Origin: Candidatus Hydrogenedentota bacterium
Lineage (GTDB): Bacteria > Hydrogenedentota > Hydrogenedentia > Hydrogenedentales > SLHB01
Direction: 5' to 3'
Assembly (NCBI GenBank): GCA_029552745.1
Contig: JAKPDK010000152.1
Location: 248,001 to 312,000, forward strand
DNA: 64,000 nt
In this document: positions 9,801 to 17,760 of the stretch, piece by piece
Position numbering within the stretch: position 1 is the stretch's first letter
How the letters are laid out: every line of letters begins with the position of its first letter
The notes under the pieces: model-generated
Databases searched by the model: none
What the model saw: only the letters and a program-made list of their open reading frames with translations
Told to the model about the DNA's origin: nothing
Made by a program: the position numbers and the translations under genes

Positions 9801-9943
9801 CAAAGTGGATCTGCATACAGACCGGACATGACATGAGTGAGGACAAATACAACACCAAGAAACGTGGCTTTGACAACGTGCTGGAAAAAGTAACCGCTAC
9901 AATAACCCTTTTTTAAGAGAAATCTATAAGATTTCTTAGACAT
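6827..9943 (-). CDS. Secreted GH116 glycosidase (DUF608) with inserted lectin-like domain
   Basis: The start is ATG 9943 after GAAAGGGA, giving 1038 residues. A long signal peptide ends near GLYA/DP. The GH116 N-terminal domain is marked by GMPCGGIGTGQLYLCGDGTLGNWE. The catalytic (alpha/alpha)6 domain (DUF608) carries EGVVCCHGTCTHVWNYA and NTYDCSFFGPNTFVGSLYL; the Asp of NTYD matches the acid/base of the family. Between these lies a beta-sandwich insert of about 130 residues (from FADFEGNEYGNW to GGWGHINVDHI) like the one found in levanases and fructofuranosidases of GH32. GH116 includes beta-glucosidases and glucosylceramidases. The usual nucleophile Glu region is diverged here, so the substrate is open. 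The gene is probably transcribed alone. Confidence 0.85.
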   Translation of the reverse strand: MSKKSYRFLLKKGYCSGYFFQHVVKATFLGVVFVLTHVMSGLYADPLCVSCQQDGTFQRGLHESYTRRGVKEFFSGKELETIGMPCGGIGTGQLYLCGDGTLGNWEIFNKYTFLGYGEKNYEKRIPTRPVKQGFVLVCQQNGKTSTRPIDSSGFRDVTFRGEYPVGTITYRDDTSPVQVTLQAFSPFIPLNAKDSALPVVVMRYTISNKSKEGVRVGLLGYLENVVCRGTLNEYGSSYFGRKEARYSFDKGTSRMTFSVYELFPEVQKPLRETIVFADFEGNEYGNWTIEGDAFGKGPSRGTQPNQQLVTGFLGQGLVNSFPATDAATGILTSPPFTVSRNYITFLIGGGAYPEKTCVNLLIDGRVVRTATGRNQENLMPKTWSVAEFEGKQAQIQIVDRETGGWGHINVDHICFSDQPVEPCPIRLIEAEDYGTLTLAGLNKNVSPVRITNLTSPVTYTKCDEEILTVPLGQEQICGLLTEQVPIAPGREREFIFLLAWHFPNTEHGHEYETRFADADAVVDYVARDFQRLARDTFLWRDTYYDSTLPYWLLDRLHAPVSTLATGTCQWWKNGRFYAYEGVVCCHGTCTHVWNYAHAHARLFPELARSIRERQDFCPVSAGGGFHDETGLVGFRSDNMLATDGQCATILNAYREHLTSSDDRFLRKYWVRIRKAMEFLLKEDGNDDGLIEGEQPNTYDCSFFGPNTFVGSLYLSALRACEEMAREMEDTSFADRLHNVFEKGRAQTIARLWNGEYFIQEVDLNAHPQHQYAQGCLSDQLIGQNWAHQLALGYLYPKQYVLGALEAIWKYNWASDVGPHMATHAPWRRFADPGEAGLFVCTWPKGDYLPQGIPYRDEVWTGIEYQVAAEMIYEGMINEGLAICRAVHERYHPSKRNPYNEVECSDHYARAMASWGVYLALSGFEYHGPKGYIAFSPRLLTDDGYHRTAFTAAEGWGTFDLKRSDLNQSCKLTLKWGKLRLSSFGVSIPECWKQVKVNLRVNGSPVRVNCIQEGARLKVSFDEVILDAGDELLWHISTR

Positions 9944-10245
9944 CGACAATCCCTTTCTCAATTCAACAAGAGGCACCAATGCTCTAGACAACTTCTTCGA
10001 GGTGTCAATAAGTTCGTCAGTCGTGTTATTGTAAGTCTAGGTGATACGAACTGAAGTCATCAAACCACTGTCCATCCACAAAGAAGTATACGCTTGAAAC
10101 AAAAAAGTAAAGTTTGATGATCTGGCATGAGAGAAGGCACTATAATACACGCTTTAGGAGATTGCACATCGAAAAGAAGAGATGCGCATAGGTTGTGTTT
10201 GAATAGCAAAAAGTATGTTCAAGTTAGAAAAGGAGAGGAAGAGTT
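9944..10245. other. Divergent intergenic region before ilvC and the GH116 gene
   Basis: There is no gene in these 302 bases. A TATAAT box lies at 10141-10146 on the plus strand, without a clear -35 element, about 100 bases before ilvC. An imperfect hairpin (GCACATC with GATGCGC) sits in the predicted ilvC leader near 10165-10190, with no T-run, so it does not look like an attenuator. A ribosome-binding sequence AGGAG precedes the ATG at 10246. A promoter for the GH116 gene must also be here but I could not locate it convincingly. Confidence 0.4.
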
Positions 10246-11346
10246 ATGGCAACGATTGATTTTGGGGGCGTAAAAGAAGAAGTCATTACACGGAAAGAGT
10301 TCCCTCTTTCGAAGGCAAAAAAAGTACTCAAAGATGAAACGATTGCAGTCATTGGTTATGGCGTACAAGGGCCTGCCCAGTCATTGAACATGAGAGACAA
10401 TGGGTTTTCGGTCATCATCGGTCAGTCCCCAGCCTTTAAGAAAGATTGGGATAGAGCCGTTCAAGATGGGTGGAAACCGGGCAAGACGTTGTTTGATATT
10501 GAGGAGGCAGTTCAGCGGGGCACGATCATTCAGTACCTTGTTTCTGATGCAGCGCAAAAAGCCCTTTGGCCTATCGTTAAGAAGAATCTAAACCCTGGGG
10601 ATGCCCTGTATTTCTCACACGGATTTTCGATCGTATATAAAAATCAGACCGGGGTAATTCCTCCGAAAGACATCGACGTGATCATGGTCGCTCCAAAAGG
10701 CTCAGGCACCTCGGTGCGAAGGAATTTCCTATCAGGAGCGGGGATTAACTCGAGCTTCGCCGTATACCAAGATGCGACGGGACGTGCACGTGAACGTTGC
10801 ATCGCCATCGGGATTGCTATTGGTTCTGGGTATTTGTTCCCCACGACGTTTGAACACGAGGTCTACAGCGACCTGACGGGAGAGCGTGGCGTCTTAATGG
10901 GTGCCTTGGCGGGAATCATGGAGGCACAGTACGAGGTGCTTCGCAAAAATGGTCATACGCCCAGCGAAGCATTCAATGAAACGGTGGAAGAGTTGACCCA
11001 AAGTCTTATCCGTTTGGTCGACGAAAACGGTATGGACTGGATGTATGCGAATTGTTCCGCAACGGCACAACGAGGCGCGTTGGACTGGAAGCCACGGTTC
11101 AAGAAAGCCGTTCTACCCCTTTTCAAAGAGCTTTATAAGCGCGTGAAAACCGGCGTAGAAACGAAACGCGTCCTTGAATCTTGCGGGAAAAAAGACTATC
11201 AGGAACAACTGGCAAAAGAGTTGGCCGAGATTCGAGACAGCGAAATGTGGCGTGCCGGTGCGGCATGTCGTGCTTTGCGTCCTAAAGAAAAAGCGAAAAA
11301 GATAACTCGAAGCACAAAAGGCATTGCGGGCAGACGCGCAAGCTAG
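10246..11346 (+). CDS. ilvC: Ketol-acid reductoisomerase, Ilv5-like
   Basis: This enzyme rearranges and reduces acetolactate or acetohydroxybutyrate in branched-chain amino acid synthesis, with NADPH and magnesium. The 366 residues include the nucleotide-binding turn GYGVQG, the segment DNGFSVIIG, LYFSHGFS, MVAPKGSGTSVR and the metal-site region ERGVLMG, then NGHTPSEAFNETVEE. Wording and spacing are much closer to the mitochondrial/fungal Ilv5 type, shared with Bacteroidota, than to the short class I enzymes of most bacteria. The basic C-terminal tail (KKITRSTKGIAGRRAS) is an extra. No other branched-chain gene is in the window; ilvB, ilvN and ilvD must be elsewhere. Confidence 0.95.
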   Translation: MATIDFGGVKEEVITRKEFPLSKAKKVLKDETIAVIGYGVQGPAQSLNMRDNGFSVIIGQSPAFKKDWDRAVQDGWKPGKTLFDIEEAVQRGTIIQYLVSDAAQKALWPIVKKNLNPGDALYFSHGFSIVYKNQTGVIPPKDIDVIMVAPKGSGTSVRRNFLSGAGINSSFAVYQDATGRARERCIAIGIAIGSGYLFPTTFEHEVYSDLTGERGVLMGALAGIMEAQYEVLRKNGHTPSEAFNETVEELTQSLIRLVDENGMDWMYANCSATAQRGALDWKPRFKKAVLPLFKELYKRVKTGVETKRVLESCGKKDYQEQLAKELAEIRDSEMWRAGAACRALRPKEKAKKITRSTKGIAGRRAS

Positions 11347-11360
11347 TGCGGGTAAGACTA

Positions 11361-13127
11361 CTACTTGAACTTGCGAAGGGCTTTATCGATCTTATCCTGT
11401 ACGCCCTCTAGTTTGGGATCAAGACGTAAAGCCCTTCGCCATTCCGCAACAGCCTTATCGTAAGCTCCCCGCAACGCATAGGCATCGCCCAGATGGTCTC
11501 GCAGGACAGCATCGTCATTATCCATTTTGACGATAGCCCGTCGAATATATTCGATGGCACGTTCTGCGTCCCCTTTACGAAAATAAACCCATCCTAAACT
11601 GTCCAAGTAGTACCCATTATCGGGATCTATTTCTAAAGCGCGCTTGATAAGGGCCTCCGCTTCATCAAGATTCAAATTCTTGTCAGCATAAAAATACCCA
11701 AGAAAGTTCATCACTTCGGGGTCGTCAGGGTCGATTTCCAGGCTCTTCTTGAGATGTTCTATTGTTTCCTCAGGTTTGTCTTGCTTCTCATAAATCGTCG
11801 CTAAATAGAGATGCAGCCATTTGTCCGACCCGAATTGGCTGAGTCCGCCTAGCAATACCTTTTCTGCCTCGCTGTCGTTTTCAGCTAACATTAGCAGCCG
11901 TGCCAAGATTGTAGCTACCCTCTTTGACTTCAACGAGGTGCTGTGATTTAACTGTTCTAATTTTTGTGTCAGAAACGAAGAAGTACTCTCCTTTCCGAAA
12001 AGAAACGTTATCTTTTCCAAGTACTCCTTACACTCGGTATCTATGTCACCTTCGAGACTATCCAGTGATGCCAGGATGTCCTCGTAACTATTCCCTGTCT
12101 CGTGTCGGGCGATAATTTGAAACAATGCACTGAAAATCGGCGCCTCGCTTAAGGAAGGACTTTCCACTATCTCGCGAAACATACCGAGCTTCATAAGTAT
12201 GTACCAACGGGCAATTTGGGCAAGTGTGAGATTGGGCTGTTGTTCCACAAGACTATTTATTACGGCGAGGGCTTTGTCGAACTGTCCCAGACGGCCATAA
12301 ACACCAGCGAGGTTCTCTTTAGCGGAAAAGTCCTCGGGAACCTGGTCACAGTGGACTTGTAACAGGCGGGCAGCCTCTTCGTTCCGGTTAAGATCTAGAT
12401 AGAGTAAACCTAATACATTCCGCGCACCGGCAATATTAGGGTCTAGTGCAAGCGCTTCTTCAATGAGAGTACAAGCCCGTTCAGTATTTCCCACCCGTAC
12501 AAGGTAATACCCAAGTTGAAAGCGCATTTGTCCTGAATCAGGCAACATCTGCACAAGTTTCTCGAAAACGTCCAGCAAAGTAACAAGGTCATTTGCTTGT
12601 TCTGCAGCCCGGATTAATCGGTCATACCAGAATGGATCACCAGGCTGTAATTCGATGAGACGCTGATACGCGCTGACCGCATCGTCATAACGTTCCAATC
12701 GCTGGCATATCCCCCCAAGCCAGATCCAGAGCATCGGGTTACTTGGATCCTTTTTTATACCTTCTTTGCAGGCGCGTAACGCGCTGTCTAAGTCAGCCAT
12801 TTGGGCATACGTTCTCACGAGAGCAATCTGCAAGTTGATATCGTTCGGCGCAATGCTGATGGCTTTCCGAAGCTCCTCTGCTGCTTGCTCAAACTGGCCA
12901 CGGCGCTCGTAGATGGATGCGGCGAGATAATGCGCGTATAGTTTCGACTGAGCTGTTTGACCGGCATACCCCGCGGAGGTCCCCGCCTGCAAAGTGGTCG
13001 CACAACCTGCCAATGCCACAAGAAGAATTGTCATGGGTTTCAAGTAAACAGAAAAGCCATGCAAGCAGCGGGAAGTCTTTTCATGTAGTGAATCGTTCTG
13101 ACCGCCTAGTGCGTAATTTTGGCTCAC
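11361..13127 (-). CDS. TPR-repeat lipoprotein
   Basis: The protein has 588 residues. A hydrophobic segment MTILLVALAGC gives a good lipobox with the lipidated Cys near residue 42 when counted from GTG 13127. An internal ATG at 13034 would start right at the hydrophobic core, which leaves no charged n-region, so the GTG is preferred. The rest is a solenoid of about fourteen TPR units with W-L-G-Y-A-P spacing, for example DPDDPEVMNFLGYFYADKN and DPDNGYYLDSLGWVYFRKGD. The role is probably a scaffold in envelope assembly or complexes, facing the periplasm. It overlaps rnhB by 4 bases and so ends the translation-gene operon. Confidence 0.85.
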   Translation of the reverse strand: MSQNYALGGQNDSLHEKTSRCLHGFSVYLKPMTILLVALAGCATTLQAGTSAGYAGQTAQSKLYAHYLAASIYERRGQFEQAAEELRKAISIAPNDINLQIALVRTYAQMADLDSALRACKEGIKKDPSNPMLWIWLGGICQRLERYDDAVSAYQRLIELQPGDPFWYDRLIRAAEQANDLVTLLDVFEKLVQMLPDSGQMRFQLGYYLVRVGNTERACTLIEEALALDPNIAGARNVLGLLYLDLNRNEEAARLLQVHCDQVPEDFSAKENLAGVYGRLGQFDKALAVINSLVEQQPNLTLAQIARWYILMKLGMFREIVESPSLSEAPIFSALFQIIARHETGNSYEDILASLDSLEGDIDTECKEYLEKITFLFGKESTSSFLTQKLEQLNHSTSLKSKRVATILARLLMLAENDSEAEKVLLGGLSQFGSDKWLHLYLATIYEKQDKPEETIEHLKKSLEIDPDDPEVMNFLGYFYADKNLNLDEAEALIKRALEIDPDNGYYLDSLGWVYFRKGDAERAIEYIRRAIVKMDNDDAVLRDHLGDAYALRGAYDKAVAEWRRALRLDPKLEGVQDKIDKALRKFK

Positions 13128-13792
13128 GAAGGGAACTCCAGTTGAGGACTTTGACTCAGGGGGGCGAAACTTTTCCTGTGAATAGGAGAAGGGCCAAATC
13201 GCCGTAACGCCGCGAGGTGTTCTTTTGTGGCATAGCCCTTGTGTTTGGCGAAACCGTACTGGGGATATCTGCGGTCGAGTTCGTTCATCATTCGGTCTCG
13301 CACCACTTTAGCCACAATACTAGCTGCCGCGATGGAAAGCGAGAGTTGGTCGCCCTTTACAATCGCCTTATGGGGAAACCGACACCCAGGGATGGCAAAT
13401 CCATCGACCAACAAGAAATCGGGTGCGGGGTCGAGTTTTGCGGCAGCCTGAATCATGACCATGTAGTTCGCGGATTGTATCCCGACCCGATCAATAAAAT
13501 CGGCATCAAGGCTCGACACACCAATCGCGTTGCCCTCGCGATGCAACAAGTAAAATAATCGCTCGCGCTGGGTCGGTGTGAGTTTCTTAGAATCGTTCAA
13601 ACCCGGGAGAGGCGCCACGAGAATCACCGCCGCAGCCACAATCGGTCCAGCAATGGGACCCCGTCCCGCTTCGTCCACCCCTGCCACCCTTTCATAGCCC
13701 AGCGCAAACGTTTCGGACTCGTAACTCAAAAGGCTATTAATCCGAGTTAGTTCTTCCTCGGAACATGAGTCAAATTTCTTCGATATCCTCAA
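13124..13792 (-). CDS. rnhB: Ribonuclease HII
   Basis: RNase HII cuts RNA in RNA-DNA hybrids and removes misincorporated ribonucleotides. Motifs are VAGVDEAGRGPIAGP with the first catalytic acids, LNDSKKLT, LVDGF and the basic KGDQLSLSIAAASIVAKVVRD; all acidic ligands are present. The 222-residue length is normal. The start is unclear: the frame opens at TTG 13792, while the strong AAGGAGG at about 13813-13819 lies 22 bases upstream. The only codon at good spacing from it is ACG. The gene follows rplS, its classical neighbour, and overlaps the TPR gene. Confidence 0.95.
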   Translation of the reverse strand: MRISKKFDSCSEEELTRINSLLSYESETFALGYERVAGVDEAGRGPIAGPIVAAAVILVAPLPGLNDSKKLTPTQRERLFYLLHREGNAIGVSSLDADFIDRVGIQSANYMVMIQAAAKLDPAPDFLLVDGFAIPGCRFPHKAIVKGDQLSLSIAAASIVAKVVRDRMMNELDRRYPQYGFAKHKGYATKEHLAALRRFGPSPIHRKSFAPLSQSPQLEFPS

Positions 13793-13887
13793 AACCCGCG
13801 ATGTCGTGGAAAGGCCTCCTTATGAGCCGGATAGGTCACACAATGCAAACGGTTCAACTATACACAAGCCCGCGATTAAATTATGGG

Positions 13888-14274
13888 CTACGCTTCCTCA
13901 GACTTTTCAGTTGACTTTTCGCTGCGCCCTTTTGCCTTAAGACGGGCAGCCTTGCCTGACCTTTCTCGAAGGAAATAGAGTTTAGCGCGGCGGACACGGC
14001 CTTCTCGGACAACCTGCACCTTTTCTACACGCGGGGAATGCAATGGGAATACGCGTTCCACGCCCTCTCCAAATGCTACGCGCCTGACGGTGAATTGAGC
14101 TGCTGGACCCTCGCCGCCTTTTCTGCCGATCACAACACCTTCGAAAACTTGAATTCGCTCTTTCTCACCTTCGACAATGCGAAAATGCACTCGCACCGTA
14201 TCCCCGACATGGAACGTCGGAATATCTTTTGCCGCTTTCTTTTGAGTCTCATTAACTTCTTTTAAGAGTTTCAC
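13888..14274 (-). CDS. rplS: 50S ribosomal protein L19
   Basis: L19 sits at the interface of the 30S and 50S subunits. The 128 residues hold the family core [31 protein letters not shown] and the basic [21 protein letters not shown] charged tail of about 15 residues (KSTEKSEEA) extends the usual 115-residue form. The start is GTG 14274 with AAGGAG eight bases upstream. The order trmD-rplS-rnhB is the standard bacterial one. Confidence 0.97.
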   Translation of the reverse strand: MKLLKEVNETQKKAAKDIPTFHVGDTVRVHFRIVEGEKERIQVFEGVVIGRKGGEGPAAQFTVRRVAFGEGVERVFPLHSPRVEKVQVVREGRVRRAKLYFLRERSGKAARLKAKGRSEKSTEKSEEA

Positions 14275-14323
14275 GGTTCTATCTCCTTACAGGTTCACAT
14301 AACCGATCTGATTTTACGACCTT

Positions 14324-15037
14324 TTAAGATTTTTCCAGCTCTCGCTGTTGTTCCTCAGATAAGGCTTCCAGAAGGTCAGGGCGCCTTTCCCGAGTTATCT
14401 TCATTGCTTGTTCTTGCCTCCACTTCGCAATGGCCTCATGGTTGCCTTCGCGTAATACCGACGGCACCTCCATACCCCTAAAGACCGCTGGTCTGGTGTA
14501 TTGCGGTGGGCCTAGGATACCTCTATAAAACGAATCACTTTCTACGGATTCCCATTTACCCACCACGCCCGGCACCATACGACTCAATGCCTCAATCAAA
14601 ACTAGGGCGGGCAATTCACCGCCACTCAATACATAATCGCCAATGGAAAGCTCATCGGCACATAACGCTTGGCTCACGCGTTCATCCACGCCGCCGTATC
14701 GTCCACAAATTATCACGATACTCGAAGCCGTGGCGACTTCTTTAACTATGTTCTGCGTCAACCGACGACCACGAGGTGACATCAAGATCACCCGTTGCGG
14801 TTCCGAAATCGCTCGAACTTTGTCGAACGCGTTGAAAATCGGCTCACACTTCATAATCATGCCGGGACCCCCGCCAAAGGGCGCATCGTCCACCGTCTTG
14901 TGGGTGTCGGTTGCAAACTCGCGTATATTCCACACGCAGACGTTAATCAGGCCTTCACTGCACGCTTTTCCTAGCAAACCTGTTTGAAGAGGTTCTCGAA
15001 AGAGTTCCGGGAACAGCGTTAGGACGTCAATTCTCAT
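14324..15037 (-). CDS. trmD: tRNA (guanine37-N1)-methyltransferase
   Basis: TrmD methylates G37 next to the anticodon with S-adenosylmethionine, preventing frameshifts. The protein starts MRIDVLTLFPELF at ATG 15037, the family consensus, giving 237 residues. An upstream GTG at 15064 would add nine odd residues. The SPOUT knot is visible in IVIICGRYGGVDERV and SIGDYVLSGGELPALVLIEAL. The gene overlaps rimM by 11 bases, so its translation is probably coupled to rimM. Confidence 0.97.
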   Translation of the reverse strand: MRIDVLTLFPELFREPLQTGLLGKACSEGLINVCVWNIREFATDTHKTVDDAPFGGGPGMIMKCEPIFNAFDKVRAISEPQRVILMSPRGRRLTQNIVKEVATASSIVIICGRYGGVDERVSQALCADELSIGDYVLSGGELPALVLIEALSRMVPGVVGKWESVESDSFYRGILGPPQYTRPAVFRGMEVPSVLREGNHEAIAKWRQEQAMKITRERRPDLLEALSEEQQRELEKS

Positions 15038-15566
15038 GCTCCACTGTATAAGGTGAAAAATCACCCAATTTTATTATGCCCCGTTCCCAGTCCACTCCCC
15101 AAAAAGTAATGTCTTGGAGCAGGGGCACGAGTATTCGTTTCCCATAAGTTGATTCAAATTCAATTGTGTCCTGTCCCGACGATCGGTAGATACAACTGAC
15201 GCGTCCCAGACACTCACCGTTAGACGACTCAACAACAAAGCCAATCAGGTTTTCCAAAGGTATTGCCCGAAACTGATTGAAGAACCCGTTTGTCGGCTCC
15301 ACCAGAACTTCGGCGCCTTTCCAGTCCGCAACCACGTCACGGGGTACACCTGAAGTCAGCTTGATTATCCATGTCTCTTTGTGTTTTCGGACTTGATCAA
15401 TTTTTGCAGTACAAATTTCCCCGCTTGTTAGCCGAAGATGCAAGCGATTTATCTTTTTTACAAAAGCTTCGCAGTCACAATAGGTTTGAACCCGCAACGT
15501 GCGGTGCGCGGGGTCAACTGAAAAAACCCGACCCACACTGACCCATTGCAACGACGAGGCTAACAT
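15027..15566 (-). CDS. rimM: Ribosome maturation factor RimM
   Basis: RimM binds S19 during late 30S assembly. The 179 residues show the N-terminal barrel (WVSVGRVFSVDPAHRTLRV) and the PRC-barrel half (LENLIGFVV, then GECLGRV, IEFESTYGKRILVPLL). Sequence conservation is low, as usual for RimM, and the position between khpA and trmD supports the call. The ribosome-binding site is weak (AGAGA). Confidence 0.93.
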   Translation of the reverse strand: MLASSLQWVSVGRVFSVDPAHRTLRVQTYCDCEAFVKKINRLHLRLTSGEICTAKIDQVRKHKETWIIKLTSGVPRDVVADWKGAEVLVEPTNGFFNQFRAIPLENLIGFVVESSNGECLGRVSCIYRSSGQDTIEFESTYGKRILVPLLQDITFWGVDWERGIIKLGDFSPYTVEHEN

Positions 15567-15572
15567 GTTTCT

Positions 15573-15803
15573 CTAACCCGAAATCTGTAGCGAAACATTT
15601 GCATTTGCTTTTGTGGCCGCTGCCCCAAGAACGGTTCGAATAGCTTTTGCCGTTCGGCCATTTTTGCCAATTACCCTGCCGATGTCTTCAGGGTGAACGG
15701 AGAGTTGCAGAGATTGCCCTTTGTCACTTTCGATAACTCGAACCGTGACATCTTCCGGATGACGTACTAATTTTTTGGTAATTAGTTCCACAAGGGCTTT
15801 CAC
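15573..15803 (-). CDS. khpA: KH-domain RNA-binding protein KhpA
   Basis: This is a small RNA-binding protein of 76 residues. I chose GTG 15803, which follows AAGGAGG seven bases upstream; reading further up adds residues without similarity. The KH core is clear in DIGRVIGKNGRTAKAIRTVLGAAA, with the GKNG loop. KhpA forms a complex with KhpB and affects cell division and small RNAs in Gram-positives. It follows rpsP after 56 bases, the common bacterial order. Confidence 0.95.
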   Translation of the reverse strand: MKALVELITKKLVRHPEDVTVRVIESDKGQSLQLSVHPEDIGRVIGKNGRTAKAIRTVLGAAATKANANVSLQISG

Positions 15804-15859
15804 GCCACAACCTCCTTCTTGTTTTGCTTGAACCAAGACGAGAAGTAAATAGTATATAC

Positions 15860-16153
15860 TCAAACGGCAGAGGAGGCCTTAGGATTGTTGGCACGAGCAG
15901 CGTGTTCCGCCAAAATACCTTGTTTGGAAAACAGGGAACGGGCGGTATCACTCAGCTGTGCCCCTTTTGCCAACCAATCCAGTGCCTTCTCTTTGTTCAG
16001 CTCAATACGCGGATTTGGCTTGGCGCATGGATGATAAACGCCAATCTGGTCTAAAACGCTTCCTTGGCCACGAGTACGCGAATCAACTACGACAACGCGG
16101 TAGTAAGCGTCGTGGGTTCGGCCACCTCGTTGCATTCTAATAACTGTCGCCAT
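15860..16153 (-). CDS. rpsP: 30S ribosomal protein S16
   Basis: S16 stabilises the 5' domain of 16S rRNA. The 97 residues begin with the invariant pattern VIRMQRGGRTHDAYYRVVVVDSR and continue with GQGSVLDQIGVYHP and ALDWLAKGAQLSDTARSLF. ATG 16153 has AAAGGAG upstream. The gene lies 67 bases behind ffh in the same direction. Confidence 0.97.
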   Translation of the reverse strand: MATVIRMQRGGRTHDAYYRVVVVDSRTRGQGSVLDQIGVYHPCAKPNPRIELNKEKALDWLAKGAQLSDTARSLFSKQGILAEHAARANNPKASSAV

Positions 16154-16220
16154 AAATCTCCTTTCTTAGTATTATCCTCATCTATATTGCACACCGAGTT
16201 CTTTTTTTATGCTGCTCGGG

Positions 16221-17582
16221 TTATTTACCAGCCATGGGGCCCGCAAAACGTCCCTTTTTCCCTTTAGGACTCCACATTCCAAAAGGTCCCTTGCCTCGCA
16301 TCGCGTCCTTCATCATCTTCTTTGTGTGCTCAAATTCTTTGAGAAGCTGATTAACCTCTGTGACAGAAGTTCCACTTCCATCCGCTATGCGACGACGGCG
16401 GCTCCCGTTAATAATCTTGGGATTACGACGCTCTTTGATTGTCATAGAGTAAATGATCGCCTCCATGCGTTTGAATTCTTTTTCGTCAAAATCCATGCCG
16501 CTGTCCATCAGTTTTGCCATGCCCGGAATCTTGCGCATTAGGTCACCTAGCGAGCCCATCTTCTTGACCTGTTGCATCTGTTCGAGAAAGTCTTCCAAAT
16601 CCCAGGATGCCTTTCGGGCTTTTTCCTGAAATTCAAGCGCTTTTTCTTTATCAACGACTTCCTGTGCCTTTTCGACGAGCGATACGACGTCGCCCATGCC
16701 CAAGATTTGGTCTGCCATACGCTTGGGGTGGAAGACGTCCAGAGCGTCGAGCTTTTCGCCTGTCCCAATGAACTTTATAGGACAACCGGTCACCGAGATC
16801 AGGCTTATCGCAGCGCCACCGCGCGCATCACCATCCATCTGCGTCAAAACCACTCCAGTCAACGGGAGTGCGTCATGGAACTGCTTGGCAGACGTGACGG
16901 CGTCCTGTCCGGTCATAGCGCTTGCTACAAAAAGAATCTCATGGGGTTTCAGCTGGGTATAAATCCTACGAACCTCAGCCATCATCACTTCGTCCACATG
17001 CAAGCGTCCGGCCGTATCCAAGATAATGACATCACAGTTCCGAATCTGGGCCTCACCACGTGCCATAACACATGTGTCTACAGGGTCAGCGTTTTCGCCC
17101 AAACTGAAAAACTCGACGCCTGCCTGCGTAGCAACTACCTCGAGCTGCTTGACGGCAGCAGGACGATATACATCCGCCCCCACCAGAATGGGACGGTGCC
17201 CGCGCTTTTTCAGGTGAAGCGCTAACTTACCTGCGGTGGTCGTCTTGCCCTGCCCCTGCAGTCCGACCATCATAATGATAGTGGGAGGGGGATCCGCCAT
17301 CTTGAGGGGTTGGCTGGAACCACCCATGATCTTAACCAGCTCGTCATAAACAATCTTGACGATCTGTTGGCCAGGCTGGATACTGTCCAGTACTTCCTTG
17401 CCTACCGCGGCAGCTCGAATGTCCGCAATAAACTGCTTGACAACTTTATAGTTGACATCAGCTTCCAAAAGAGCCACACGAATTTCTTGCAAGCTGTCCT
17501 GTATGTTTTTCTCGGTTAGCTTGCCTAAACCGCGGATATTCTTGAAAGCCCGCTCAAGTTTTTTGCTTAATGACTCGAACAC
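16221..17582 (-). CDS. ffh: Signal recognition particle protein
   Basis: Ffh is the GTPase that binds signal sequences with the SRP RNA and delivers ribosomes to FtsY. The 453 residues comprise the N domain, the G domain with GLQGQGKTTTAGKLA and DTAGRLHVDEVMM, TQMDGDARGGAA, and a C-terminal methionine-rich M domain with the RNA-binding RRRRIADGSGTSV. The gene starts at GTG 17582 and leads the translation operon. No SRP RNA gene was identified in the window. Confidence 0.97.
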   Translation of the reverse strand: MFESLSKKLERAFKNIRGLGKLTEKNIQDSLQEIRVALLEADVNYKVVKQFIADIRAAAVGKEVLDSIQPGQQIVKIVYDELVKIMGGSSQPLKMADPPPTIIMMVGLQGQGKTTTAGKLALHLKKRGHRPILVGADVYRPAAVKQLEVVATQAGVEFFSLGENADPVDTCVMARGEAQIRNCDVIILDTAGRLHVDEVMMAEVRRIYTQLKPHEILFVASAMTGQDAVTSAKQFHDALPLTGVVLTQMDGDARGGAAISLISVTGCPIKFIGTGEKLDALDVFHPKRMADQILGMGDVVSLVEKAQEVVDKEKALEFQEKARKASWDLEDFLEQMQQVKKMGSLGDLMRKIPGMAKLMDSGMDFDEKEFKRMEAIIYSMTIKERRNPKIINGSRRRRIADGSGTSVTEVNQLLKEFEHTKKMMKDAMRGKGPFGMWSPKGKKGRFAGPMAGK

Positions 17583-17641
17583 GATGAAAACCCAGTCACC
17601 ACTACACGTATAGACAGATCAACCCTCTGGCTGGGAAAGAT

Positions 17642-17671
17642 AGTTTAGCATAGAAAAAGAGAACTAATCAA
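17642..17671 (-). promoter_or_regulatory. Possible promoter of the ffh-rpsP operon
   Basis: On the minus strand TTGATT (17666-17671) is followed after 18 bases by TAAACT (17642-17647). It lies about 60 bases upstream of the ffh start and nothing better is present in the gap to the DUF6599 gene. The spacing is one base longer than optimal. Confidence 0.4.
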
Positions 17672-17760
17672 TTAGCAGAAAACTGCACCACGCAAATGGA
17701 AAACTTCTTTCGCTGCGCGAAACACACGGAGCGGTCAGAAAACTGGTTTGGCTTGAAGTT

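Noticed and set aside
16572-17225. Long open frame opposite ffh (217 codons)
   Set aside because: It lies fully antisense to a well-conserved gene and has no recognisable protein features.
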